Shown: one piece after another, positions 48,830 to 59,831 of the stretch | Numbering within the stretch: position 1 is the stretch's first letter | Layout: the number at the start of each line of letters is the position of its first letter | NCBI RefSeq assembly: GCF_905220415.1 | Contig: NC_059548.1 | Span: 4,838,501-4,902,500 of the forward strand | Direction: 5' to 3' | DNA from: Colias croceus | Lineage: Eukaryota; Arthropoda; Insecta; Lepidoptera; Pieridae | Length of the DNA stretch: 64,000 bases | Program-made: the position numbers and the translations under genes | The notes under the pieces: generated by a model | The model's input: only the letters and a program-made list of their open reading frames with translations | Told to the model about the DNA's origin: nothing | Databases searched by the model: none

Positions 48830-49608
48830 TCCTTTAGATGATGTCAATAATTTGGTCACTTGGTGTAAAAACAATAGTATGGAGCTCAATATTAAAAAGT
48901 GTTCACAGATTACATTCACACGTAAAGTCAATCCAATCATCTACAATTACACAATGAATGGCTTACATTTGCAAGTTGAGAAATCTATCCGAGACTTAGG
49001 GGTAGTTATTGATAAAAAGTTAACTTTTATTCCTCATATAGACTCAGTAATTAAAAGAGCTTCAAAATCCTTGGGATTCATTATAAGAAACACCAAATCG
49101 TTTCGAAAGGCAGAAACCAAGATCATGCTATTCAATACTCTGGTGCGTAGTGTACTGGAGTATTGTGTTATTGCGTGGAGACCTCACTAGGTATGCAGTG
49201 CACAGTCTCAGAATAGAGCGTATACAAAAGAGATTCCTCAATCATCTTGCTTTTTCTGCAGGTAAAGCTAAAGAATTGAAAAGTTATGATCGTCGCCTAA
49301 CCCACTTCAAAATAAAAAAGCTAGATAATAGAAGGAATGCATTAGATCTACTATATTTATTTAAAATTTTAAACGGTCATATAAACTGTTCGGCGTTGCT
49401 ATCAAAATTCAAATTTAAAGTTCCTTTTACATATCCCAGAAATCCCGTTAACCTTTTATCTTCCCCCTTACGTAAGACTGTCCTTGGTTCCTGCTCTCCG
49501 ATTCCCAGACTCTGTAGACTTTACAACAAAATATATTCTAAAGATATTGATATATTTTCCCTTAGTCTAAGTAAATTTAAGTTCCTAGTTCACCAAAAAA
49601 CATATTAG
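48830..49608 (+). pseudogene. CR1-like LINE reverse transcriptase C-terminal remnant
   Basis: The frame reads DDVNNLVTWCKNNSMELNIK then KCSQITFTR, followed by the thumb region (DLGVVIDKKLTF...FIIRNTKSFRKA) up to EYCVIAWRPH. A 4-bp TAGG (49188-49191) then creates a stop and shifts the frame. Removing it from consideration, the next frame resumes at once as YAVHSLRIERIQKRFLNHLA and ends KFLVHQKTY. The catalytic palm is missing. Apart from the TAGG the reading is clean, so the copy is fairly young. Confidence 0.8.
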
Positions 49609-49839
49609 ATTTGTTTTTTTGTAAAACATATTAGATTTGTTTTTTTGTAAAACATATTAGATTTTTTGTATTGTATTTAAATGTATTAGTAGTTTTTTTT
49701 TCTGTATAAAGTTGTTTTAACTTTCAAAGTCTAAATTTTATTCGTGAATGTGGTGTTTACCTATCTAAAATTGTACACTTAGCTTTTAAGTTTAATTTTA
49801 TGTATATTTGTCAATTTGTGTAACAATTTCTGGTAAACC

Positions 49840-49875
<36 letters not shown>

Positions 49876-49876
49876 G
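48830..49876 (+). mobile_element. CR1/jockey-type LINE fragment
   Basis: 5'-truncated LINE with C-terminal coding sequence, a 26-bp direct repeat at the end of the ORF (49601, 49627, 49653) and a terminal (AAAT)n tail (about 49842-49875), characteristic of CR1-like retroposons. Confidence 0.8.
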
Positions 49877-51159
49877 GGAACTTATATTAACTAGTTAGTT
49901 AAATAGTTATTTATCACATTTATATAGTTCGTAAAGAAGTAAAATAAAATTAGGTCCAGTCTTAGAGAAGTAAAATAAAATTACGTCCAGAAGACGAATT
50001 ATAAGAAACAATACAAATTCGTGCATCATATCAAATTTTTGGTAACTTTGAATGACACGTCATTAACTATGTTGTATTTCCTATTTTTCGATTTTACGAT
50101 TTATTATAAACTTGAATTTATATCAATAAATCATTTCCCATATAACCTTCAACGTTGGCATATAACAGGTGCACGTTGAATTGAAATTTTGATATAAAAA
50201 TAAATCCTAAGTTTCAATGAATACCAATATTAGCGTTAGGTAATGTATAGGATTGTCCCAAGCCCCCAAAGCGGCTCGACGGAACACAGTGTGGTTTTAG
50301 TCGGTAAGAATCACAAGGGTATCTTTGGTGAAGTGGGTATCTTTGAAAGATTTCCCCACATTAAAAAAAAAAGGTGATGTATAGGATAATATACTAGATA
50401 TATTATGTATTACAAAATTAGAAAAAAAATGCTTTATTTATTTTGTAAAGCTTAAAGGAAGCTTAGGAAGGATTGTGGGGGGGTTGGGGCTGTTGTCCCC
50501 TCTCCTTTATATATTAAGTATTTTATATTTTACTCATAAAAATATTATGAGCTCAACTCTACGAAATACCTACCTGTTGAATATCATGCAAGATGCAAGA
50601 ATATTGATGAAACAATTTACATGACTAACGGTCACGGATATTACCGGAAATAGTAGAAATTATAATTTATAGTGCCTACATATTTTCCTTGAACTGAAAA
50701 AATCATTCCCTCAATGAAAATCAATGAGGTCACCATTTATACCACCATCAAACGATTTTTATTTCAAATCATTAATAAATTGTAGTAGATAATATGTCTT
50801 TGATTTTATTACATTGATTTAAATTTACTACTACACATTTTCAATGTCATTATGTATAACAGGTGCATGGTAACATCTTTATATATATATAGCTAATTAA
50901 ATGTCATAATTTACATAATTATTATTTATATTTATATTAAAGCTGATTATTACTTTCTTGTATTTAATCGAGGATACATTATTAATGTTTACATAAAATG
51001 GAGACGCCAACCCTTTTAATATAATCGGTACAGTCTCAACTAAATAGTGTAGTAGTAACATAAATCTTTTTTATTATTTACTTTACCGTTTTTCAAGTCG
51101 GTGGTTTTTAACGTAGTTATGTTTATTGTATTCTGATAACCTAAGTATATATAATTATA
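49877..51159. other. Non-coding DNA
   Basis: Contains a 32-bp-spaced direct repeat (AGAAGTAAAATAAAATTA at about 49935 and 49967) and the retroposon at 50251-50372; no gene. Confidence 0.5.
50251..50372 (+). mobile_element. A-tailed retroposon copy 2
   Basis: Runs from GATTGTCCCAAGCCCCCAAA through GGTTTTAGTCGGTAAGAATC and GAAAGATTTCCCCAC to an A-run. Same family as 47614-47905. Confidence 0.55.
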
Positions 51160-51352
51160 CTAGCTTTCCGCCCGCGGCTTCGCCCGCGTTTTCAAAGAAA
51201 AACCCGCATAGTTCCCGTTCCCGAGGGATTTCCGGGATAAAACCTATCCTATCTCTCAAGTTGGATCGAACTGCACATGGTGTGCGAATTTTATTATAAT
51301 CGGTTAAGTGGTTTAGGAGTCCATTGAGGACAAACATTGTGACACGAGATTT
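51160..51352 (-). mobile_element. Lep1-type Helitron-like element
   Basis: CTAG at 51160-51163 opens the minus-strand end GCCGCGGGCGGAAAGCTAG. The distal part (GGACAAACATTGTGACACGA) differs from its relatives, so the 5' half is a different subfamily. Confidence 0.65.
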
Positions 51353-51828
51353 ATATATATATATTATATAAGATGTATAGGTAATAGGTATACGAGGTAA
51401 TTATTTTATTTATTGATTGAAATTGCAAGCTTTAACTCTTTAACTAGAGTTTAAGCTTGCAATTTCTTTTAAGCATCTTTTTCTCATACAAATTACAATT
51501 GAGGTAATAAAATCAGACAAAAACAAATAAATCTCCAACATTATATTTAAAAAAGTCAGACTTCAAGAGTTAAAAACATCTTAGAGTCCATATTAATGAT
51601 ACTTTTTAAAGCTAACAAAATTGTTGTGTACGACATTAATATATTATACCTACTTCTAAGTTCTAATAACCGTGTGTCGCTCAGTGTGAACAATTGTTTG
51701 TTAATAACCTAAAATCATCGGCAATAGAATAAAACCTTTAACAGTTACAAAATAACATGTAGGATTGCCATCCTAACCATTCTTATAGTAAAAAAAACTT
51801 TTATCTGTTTCCGTTGATATTGAGCTTA

Positions 51829-53300
51829 TTAGTTTTGGGGCTTCTGGACTGGAGGTGGGTGCGCCTCGATGTATTTCAGGGCACGGACGATGTACTCTGG
51901 GATTGGAAGAGGTTCTGGAGGTACGGGTAAATGAGAACCCTGTAAAGAAAAATAATGTTTAACAACATGGTCATACAATTTAGAATAATATATATTTGGA
52001 AGAGATTAGATGTAAGGACGGTTCAATCCCAACTGCTGAAAAAAAATTGTTAAAGGATCGTTGCCTTTCTCTAGGATGTTAACGGTTTACCTGTGGTTGG
52101 TATCCATTTTCGTTAGCAATGTACGTAAGCTCAACCTTTTGGCCTTCTGGTGAGGTGTATGAGTTGGATCCGGAAACCTCAAGGGCTACTTCATCCTGTA
52201 AGAAAATACCAATGTTTTAATAAAATCTTTCACTTAGCGCTAATCAATATAAATTTTGAGTGCAACTGCAACCTATGGCACGATATTTTACGTACCTTGC
52301 CAACAACTTTCAATTTTCCTTGGGCGCTGCTGGAGATTCCGGTGTCAGTATCATATGAGTATTGGAAGGTGCCTTGAGGGGGGACGCCTCCTGTCCTTTG
52401 CTGTGCGCCGATTAAAGAAGCAATTACGCCTTCCGGAACGGAGGCGCTGGCGCACGCGGCCAAAGCGGCAACGACAATAAGCAATTTCTGAAACATTATT
52501 ATAGACTAGGTTTCCGCCCGCGGCTTCGCCCGCGCAGTCAAAGAAAAACCCGAATAGTTCCCGTTCCCGTAGGATTTCCGGGATTGCGTCATTTTCCCGG
52601 GATAAAAAGTAGCCTATGTCCTTTCTCGGGTATCAAAATATCTCCATACCAAATTGAAAATTGGTTCAGTAGTTTAGGCGTGACTGATTAACAGACAGAC
52701 AGACAGAGTTACTTTCGCATTTATATTATTAGTATGGATTTTAATGGCGTATTATTATCCCGGTTCTGAACATTAAAGCGATAAATTTCTTTTTCTGTAC
52801 AACAGTAGATATCACATTGATAACATAATAAAAACCATTTGACATTTGACCACTTACATAAATATTCTGTTTGCATCGCAAGGAAGCCTTTGTTTTGAAA
52901 TTTGGCAATAAAAATTTTAATAATTCATAATAATGATATAATTCGTATACGCATATGGAAAAGGATTTATTTTTCAAACTTTAATAAGAACTAATATATA
53001 TAAAAATGAATCCCGTTTCGCGTTGTGACGGCATCATACGTGAACGGGTGGACCGATTTCGATAATTATTTTTTTATTATATTCCTTGAAGTACAAGGAT
53101 GGTTCTTATGAAGAGAAAACGTAAATATGTACCACGGGCGAAACCGGGTCGGACCGCTACTTCGAAATAAAAAGCTACATTACAATTTGTCATTTTTTTA
53201 TAAAAAAATCATTTTTCATATAAAAGTAAATAAATCTGACTATTAGGAATTTCCTTTCCTTAATTTATAGTAAATATTAGACTAGTTTGCATCTTACCAT
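51829..53300 (-). CDS. RR-1 cuticle protein (gene 3), 136 aa
   Basis: Coding exons on the minus strand: 53298-53300 (ATG only, followed by GTAAGA), 52296-52487, 52091-52195 and 51829-51939; GT-AG introns, all phase 0. The protein starts MKLLIVVAALAACASA (signal peptide, cleaved before SVPEG) and contains FQYSYDTDTGISSSAQGKLK. The Rebers-Riddiford motif GSNSYTSPEGQKVELTYIAN, then ENGYQPQGSHLP, has E in place of the usual D before the G. The tail is proline-rich (EPLPIPEYIVRAL...HPPPVQKPQN). The ATG in the sequence next to the signal exon (GTTTCAG) is a splice acceptor context and not the start. Two Lep1-type elements lie in intron 1. Secreted, chitin-binding, paralogous to genes 1 and 2. Confidence 0.9.
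52506..52736 (-). mobile_element. Lep1-type Helitron-like element in intron 1 of gene 3
   Basis: CTAG at 52506-52509, only 16 bp upstream (minus strand) of the splice acceptor of coding exon 2. On the minus strand it starts near ATAATATAAATGCGAAAGTA. Because it sits so near the acceptor it probably replaces the native branch-point region. Confidence 0.75.
52991..53160 (+). mobile_element. Lep1-type Helitron-like element in intron 1 of gene 3
   Basis: Diverged copy of 9891-10057 and 33743-33911. The terminal CTAG has become CTAC. Confidence 0.6.
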
Positions 53301-53324
53301 ATTGTCTTCTCAAGAGTCTATAAT

Positions 53325-53357
53325 TCGAAGAGCCGGACCATGAATCTTATTTATATA
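53325..53357 (-). promoter_or_regulatory. Core promoter of cuticle gene 3
   Basis: TATATAAA (53350-53357, minus strand) would place the start site near 53325, about 25 nt before the ATG-only exon. No clear TCAGT initiator is present. Confidence 0.6.
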
Positions 53358-55317
53358 AAAATGTTTGCATACTAGTTGTATCTAGGTATCAAACAGTATG
53401 TGACCTTTTCTATATGGATAAGGTCAATTTTTTGTCCTAAGCGGCTACATGCTGACAATATGACTTTTAGAGAATATGATGATAATAATACTTTCCTGTA
53501 GGTTTTATTTATTTTGATCTTTATGGTATTATCAGAAAAATGTATTTGCTCGTAACGTTTGTAAGAGATAAACTGTCGTAAGTATATATAAAGCAAATTA
53601 GGGTTCTTAACCTCCAAAGGAAAAAAATGGAAACCTTAGTTATAGGATCACGTTGTTGTCTGTCTGTCTGTATCTTTCTGAGATTCGACCAAAATATTCA
53701 TTATTTACTAGCTGCCCTGGCCTCTATTACGTTTTTTCTCTCCATAAGAACCTTCCTTGTGCCTTAATGAAAACGTTGAAAAAATAATTAGCATATTTGG
53801 TCTTAATATATTTATTTATATTTAAGTATGTAAAATTATTCACAAACTACAGCATACTTACACTCCTACGTTATTGAGAAGATTGATCGATGTATGAATG
53901 TTAGCTTCCATATTTCTCGGTAACCTCTGATCAAATCTTCTGAAGCTAGGTCATCTATATCGTTCGACACTTCTCAATTATTGGCAACAAATTCTCCAAA
54001 TGCCAAGGGACTTGTCGACATTGTTTGAATTAACACACTGCTTTGACTTAGTAAGCTCGTAACTAGCAAACGAGACACTGTTCCTGTGTCCTGAGGGATT
54101 CTAACTATAGCTAGAAGATATTTGCCCGAAACTTCAAACAGAAAATAATTTATATTAATATAGTAACTCAATTGGAAATTTTAAAGTTGCTTTCTTTTTT
54201 GTGTGTGGTGTTTCTCGGTGTTAGAATGGTTGCGCGAACGCGTGGTTGAACAGAAGGTTCACCCTGGTAGCGACATGCGCAAGGGCATCCCCCGTTCACG
54301 GGGATCACGATCCTCGGCTTGAGCTTTCGCTTAGTTTGCATCAATCAATATCATTTAGGTAAAAGTAACTGGTGTATGAACTTGAAATCGACTCATTATC
54401 ACATCGAATCCTAGATATAAGTAAGTATCTATTAATAGAAGGAACTGTTATTAATATTTGTTTACTTGAACTGAAAAAGCTCCCTAATTAAATTCAATTA
54501 GATGATGATATTATAATATCAAACGAACTTTGTCTCAAATCATGAATTGTAGTAGATATGTTTATGATTTTATTACATTAATTTACATTTATAACTACAT
54601 AATGTTTTTATTGACACTATATAACAGGTATGGTGCGGTGCATATAGGTGATCTTTAGATATTTAGTTTTATATCAAAATGTAAAATACTAATATAATTT
54701 CATAATTTTTGGTCATTCTTATTTATATTAATTGATTGTTACAGGTTCACGGATCGTTCTCAAAATTAAAAAATGTTGTGTGGTTTTATGAAACCACGGT
54801 AAAAGTGAAACTTACGATAATTATCGTACGTCACGCGACATGCGCTACACAGACCAACTTTAAAAACTATCACTGTCAAGAACAGATTCCATCTCCTGGT
54901 TCTAAGCTACCTCCCTACCAATTTTCAGCCAAATCTGATCAGCCGTTGTTGAGTTTTAAACAGTGTAACTAACACGACTTTCTTTTAATATCTAGGAAGA
55001 AAATAGGCGAGACCGTTTGTACTTAGTATAAAGCTTTTATACTATGGTTTGTATGGAGAAAATACCCATCGTATTTATCTAAACTGATGAAATATAGCCA
55101 GTATCAGTGATACTTCATCAGTTTTTCAACCGTTATGTCAGAGGCTAATTTACCAAAACAGTTTGACATTTGACCACTTATATATTCTGTTTGCATATCC
55201 CGTCTTTAATAGGCAAGCTTTTGTTTCGAAACTTGCAATTATTAATGCACTAAAAAAGAAACTTAAATGGTAGAATCAACTACTTAATCATTTTAAACTA
55301 TATTTATTATTCAAGAC
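53358..55317. other. Upstream region of cuticle gene 3 with degraded repeats
   Basis: Lep1-type scraps (53708-53780) and a retroposon-like scrap (54890-54985, CCAATTTTCAGCCAAATCTG) are recognisable. 54225-54330 is a GC-rich patch with CCCCGTTCACGGGG-like inverted words. A perfect hairpin, GTGGTTT-TATG-AAACCAC, lies at 54780-54797. No gene. Confidence 0.4.
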
Positions 55318-55630
55318 CAGCTTCCGCCCGCGACTCCGTCCGCGCGGAAAAATTAAGAAAAGTTAAGATTTATTTTTTTCTACGTATTTTTCCGGGATAA
55401 AAAGTATCCTATTTTATGCCCAGGTTAATAAAGTATAATTATACCAAGTTTCATCGAAATCGAACGGTTAGTTTTCACGTGATGCTTGAACATACAGACT
55501 GACAGACAGACAAAAAATTGTTTAATCACATATTTGGGTTTGGTATCGATCCAGTAACACCCCCTGCTATTTATTTTTTCAATATTTTCAATGTACAGAA
55601 TTGACCCTTCTACAGATTTATTATATGTAT
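55318..55630 (-). mobile_element. Lep1-type Helitron-like element (TCTG-repeat subfamily), shortened
   Basis: Same family as 11167-11649 and 14841-15332 but lacking about 150 bp next to the CTAG end, which itself reads CCAG here. Its other end is interrupted by the MITE at 55631. Confidence 0.65.
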
Positions 55631-55843
55631 ATGTCGTGGTCATATCGTAGATTTGATCATTTCATACGATCATACGATTCATATATTTTATACGATCTGG
55701 CCAAATGTGGATGACCAAATCGTGAAACGTTGACGATTTAACGATCTGATCAAACTATGTTGGCCATTTCACGATATGCGACCATTTCGTGAAATGGCCA
55801 CTCATATCATGAAATGATCAAATCTACGATATGACCACGACAT
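55631..55843. mobile_element. Palindromic MITE, 213 bp
   Basis: The ends match as an inverted repeat of about 35 bp, starting ATGTCGTGGTCATATCGTAG. Inside, GGCCATTTCACGA and TCGTGAAATGGCC form another perfect 13-bp inverted repeat, and ACGATC/GATCGT-like words recur. It sits exactly at the 5' end of a Lep1-type copy. Confidence 0.85.
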
Positions 55844-56943
55844 ATAGATATGAAGAAAATTTCTTTAAATAATTGTATTGTCATCGGTCCTTAATAATAA
55901 GTAACAACCATACAGATGAAGCTAATATTACAAGCGTGTTAGAAATGTATTATGTAAAGGATAGTAACTTTAGTAAGTGATAAGGTCTCGTATACATAAG
56001 GCAAATTATTTTCTCGTAACAAATTAGTCATTATTTTGTTATTTTTGACATTAAAGTAACCATGGAAATTTATGTAATTTTTCTCCATTAAAAAAGGTTA
56101 TAAAAATTTTAGAACATAAAAATTCCAAATCGTAAAATTGAATAAATATTCTCAGTGTCAAATACGATTTTTTTCAGTATTTGATAATATAAACCCTTAG
56201 GTTACTTTTTTATTTTCGTATAAACGTAAATCATTAAGAGATAATTTCAATATAGGTATATTTAACTGAAAATATATAAATACATAGTTATATTATTTCA
56301 ATTATTAAGATAAATGAACTGCTACTGCTCATAAAAGTGATGCATTGAATACCTAGGTACCTAGTCTTTATTTACCTACGTTTATTTTTTCACCGCTCAA
56401 ACGAAAAGGACAAAAGTCATTTGAAAATAATTTCAAACATTGAAGTTCAATTTTAAATCCATTCGACGACAAAGTACTCGTACGTGAACACAGCTTTACG
56501 TGACATTTGGCGTCCAATAGGAAACACGTTTTCGTCATTAATTTGAAAAAAAAAACGTTGCTCGCAACCGCCATTTTATTTCAAATTCTATATGTAATAA
56601 TATCACAAGACAGATTTTGTAATGCGCTCGTTTTGGTGAAATACATATTATATATAGGTAATAATAAAATTATGTATTCTATGCAAATAATTATTGAAAT
56701 ATTCCATTTTTATTTAAAAATAGGTATTTACTCAAAAATTATTGACATAGGTATTTAGGTACCTATGTCAATAATTTTTGAGCGAATGATGAGTTTATTA
56801 TGAGCATTACTAATAATACCTATAACTTGCTGATGTCAAAAGGATAAAATTTATTGCAACCTATATTGTCATAATAACGTTAGGTACGTTAAAAATAGAA
56901 TTTAGAAATATATTTCAATTTTGAATAAAACATGTATTACGGT
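55844..56943. other. Non-coding AT-rich DNA
   Basis: An inverted repeat, AAAATTATTGACATAGGTA / TACCTATGTCAATAATTTT (about 56734-56780), centres on TATTTAGGTACC. Otherwise nothing recognised. Confidence 0.5.
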
Positions 56944-57201
56944 GCATTTAGATCGAACGAGCTAATACTCATTCTAACCCCACTATGTCAAATTATTTTA
57001 GTGTTTAAACAGGCGTAGAGCATTCTTTCGTTGTTCTGCGTTCGAAAAGATTCGATGCAATGTTCTAATACTGAACAACACTGAACACGAGTTTTCGTTT
57101 ACAATACAAGGGGTTGTTGCTCTAGCTAGAGCTATAACAAACGAACATAGAGCTAGAGCTCTATATAGAGCTAGAGCTCTATGTTCGTATGGTCTAAATG
57201 C
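56944..57201. mobile_element. MITE-like repeat, copy 2, with a large palindrome
   Basis: Shares its left half with 43411-43630. Ends GCATTTAGATCGAAC and GTTCGTATGGTCTAAATGC form an imperfect inverted repeat. The inside has a 46-bp near-palindrome (57142-57187) built of AGAGCT words. Confidence 0.6.
57142..57187. repeat. 46-bp near-perfect palindrome
   Basis: CGAACATAGAGCT ... AGCTCTATGTTCG, centred on TATATA; only two base pairs per arm fail to match. It would extrude as a cruciform or fold as a hairpin. Confidence 0.85.
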
Positions 57202-59831
57202 ATTGTAATTAATTATTAAATCTGTATTAATTACGGTGCATCATAAATGTCGTAAGACTAAAACTTTGAATGCAAATCATGTATTAAAAAGGTGCGTTTA
57301 AAAACTTATGAATGTTGTACTTTTTTATTTCATTCCTATGGGTGATAACTGATAATTAAATATATATTTGGTTTCCAGACGATCATTTCATAAAGGTCAG
57401 AGGACACAGACCTGTCTTGTTAATGCCACGATGGAATTAATAGAAAAAATATACTATATTTCATTAGATGACGAGAACAAGTTTTACAAAGCAATGTGTT
57501 GTTAAATACCTTTTTACCTATATCCTGTTTTTAAAGGAAAACAGATTGGAGATAATTTTTTTTTTCTCTAACAGGCACCTTATAACGAACGTTGAATTTT
57601 AAAATGTAACAAGATATTATTGTAATCCAAAGCATCATTGAGTAAAAATAAAAATATTAGGACTTCTCACGACTATGTTTTACACGGTAACATTTTATAA
57701 CCTATACATAAATATTAGGTATAGAAAATACTTGGTGGTGAATATATTTTGTTTTTCTTTACGGACCGCGACATTTTTTTCTTTTACTTCGTCCCCACCG
57801 GGAATAGAACAGAGAAACGGTCGTAAGATCGTATTATTACTAAGTATAGATACATTTACATCCCAGAATGTACAAAGCATTGAAATCAATACATTAAGAA
57901 AATAATATTCCAAGAAAACTGATAAGATCCCTATATTCAAAACGAGTTCCTGTTTTTATTTAAGCATTTCAGAACATTTTCCTTGAATACCATTAAGAAC
58001 TTAACCTCAAAGCTTACCGTATACAATCGAGCTGGAAAATCTGTGCGATACGTAAGTGCTTTTAAGAAACGTGGTTCACCATTTCAACGTAAATGTTTTA
58101 AACGGTTTTACATCATAATTAATATTACAACATAGTACACAAGTTCTCTTGTAGTGATTTATATATGAGGGTTGGTTTTTAGCACGTACAAATTTAATTT
58201 TAATGAGCGCGTATAGCGTTCAAAAGTGTGTATTGACTGTGCTTGCAAAGGAGGATAATGTATACAATTTTGTAGGAAGATACGCAATTACCTATTTTTT
58301 TTGGCAGTTTTCTTGAAGGCATTGATTCGTTCGAAGCTTGTTATCACCAAAGATGTGTTACTAATAAAAATTCAATATAGAAACAACAAAACAAAAAAAA
58401 TCATTAAAAAAAATTAAAGTCAAGTAAAAAAGTAAAGTTAAATGTTTCAACACATATGAAGTAATACAATAATACAGCAACCGGTTTATAAAATTCGAAA
58501 TATATCTAATTAATATTTATTATTATAATTGTTTTAATTAATATGCTCATTTCAATATAAAGTTGGCGTTTATTTTGAATTTTGATTATATTATCTACAC
58601 ATTCAAAATTGCAAGCAGAATAGCATGTTTTGTATCATATTATATTCATCCGGATAGAATACAAAACACCGCTTGTACAAATATATATATACATATAAGC
58701 TTTTAAACCCAAATAATGATTATAAATGCAAACGAAATGGCCGTCACCCTGTTTGCTTCCAAAATTACCCTTCTGACGGAGTACCTTCTCAAGGTAACAA
58801 AATTTACTTGAAAAATGTTATTAAAAGTTCCAGATACCATAATATGATAATACGGATATAATTTAATTACTATGTTTTATGCCGTCACATCCACGTTGTC
58901 AGTTTTAATTAAACCACTGTTTATATCAAATGCTTCAAATAATATCGATTGTTACCTTTTTAAATTGTGTCAGTGTTACCATAAAAATAAAGAGTCCTTC
59001 ATATTTCTGTCTAATAGAGTAGTACTTCATGAATTATTCCTTTAATATAGCGTTCTTCAAAATGTGTTCATAAATTTCCTTGTGCGTAAAATAATGTTCT
59101 TTTCATGAATACAAAAGGAGTTTAAATTGAATTGTCTTATATTATGAATGGAATAGTGAATGTAAAACAGTGTATTTGAAAATGTAAAAACCACCACTTG
59201 GTGGTTATTTATAGTATTTACGAACGTGAGGTCTATAGTTTGATTCTGAATATAAAATAATAATAAGAACTATCGGTCTGGTAAAATTCAAATGTTATAT
59301 TTAATAAGTAATAATTAATTCAAAATCTAGTTTACCTATAAATATCTAATATTTACTTATATAGGTACTCTACCTATTTTCTAGAAAAATATGTAAGATA
59401 CAAACACACTATCATTATTGGAATGAAAGATAATTTCCATTTAAGATTGGTAATATTTTATTTCACTGTTATGTTCAATTTGTTCATAATATAAGAACTT
59501 ACTTATAAAAATAAAATTTATTTTGGTATTTAGCAAAACTATTCCGTGCAAAGAATATCTTTTTAAAGTTAATTTAATACAAAAACCTTAAATATTCCCG
59601 TATTTAATCCGGACCAGCAATTAACTCGACTAATATTGTACATTCGGCTTCGCGGCTCTGCCTACGTGACAGCCTTCCATGGAGATTAAACCAAGATTAA
59701 CTTTGAATTACTTTATAGAAGTACATTTACCGGAAGGAAGTTAGCGCGGAAAGTTTTTTTTTTATTATTATTAATATCTCAAAAAATTGCTCCTTAAATG
59801 CTCCATCAGAATCTGTAATTGCTCCACTTCT
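57202..59831. other. Non-coding AT-rich DNA
   Basis: A short frame at 58673-58861 looks less biased than its surroundings but is not recognised. No repeats with clear ends. Confidence 0.4.

Noticed and set aside
58673..58861. 62-residue frame with balanced composition
   Set aside because: Could be an exon, but neither splice sites nor a protein family could be identified.
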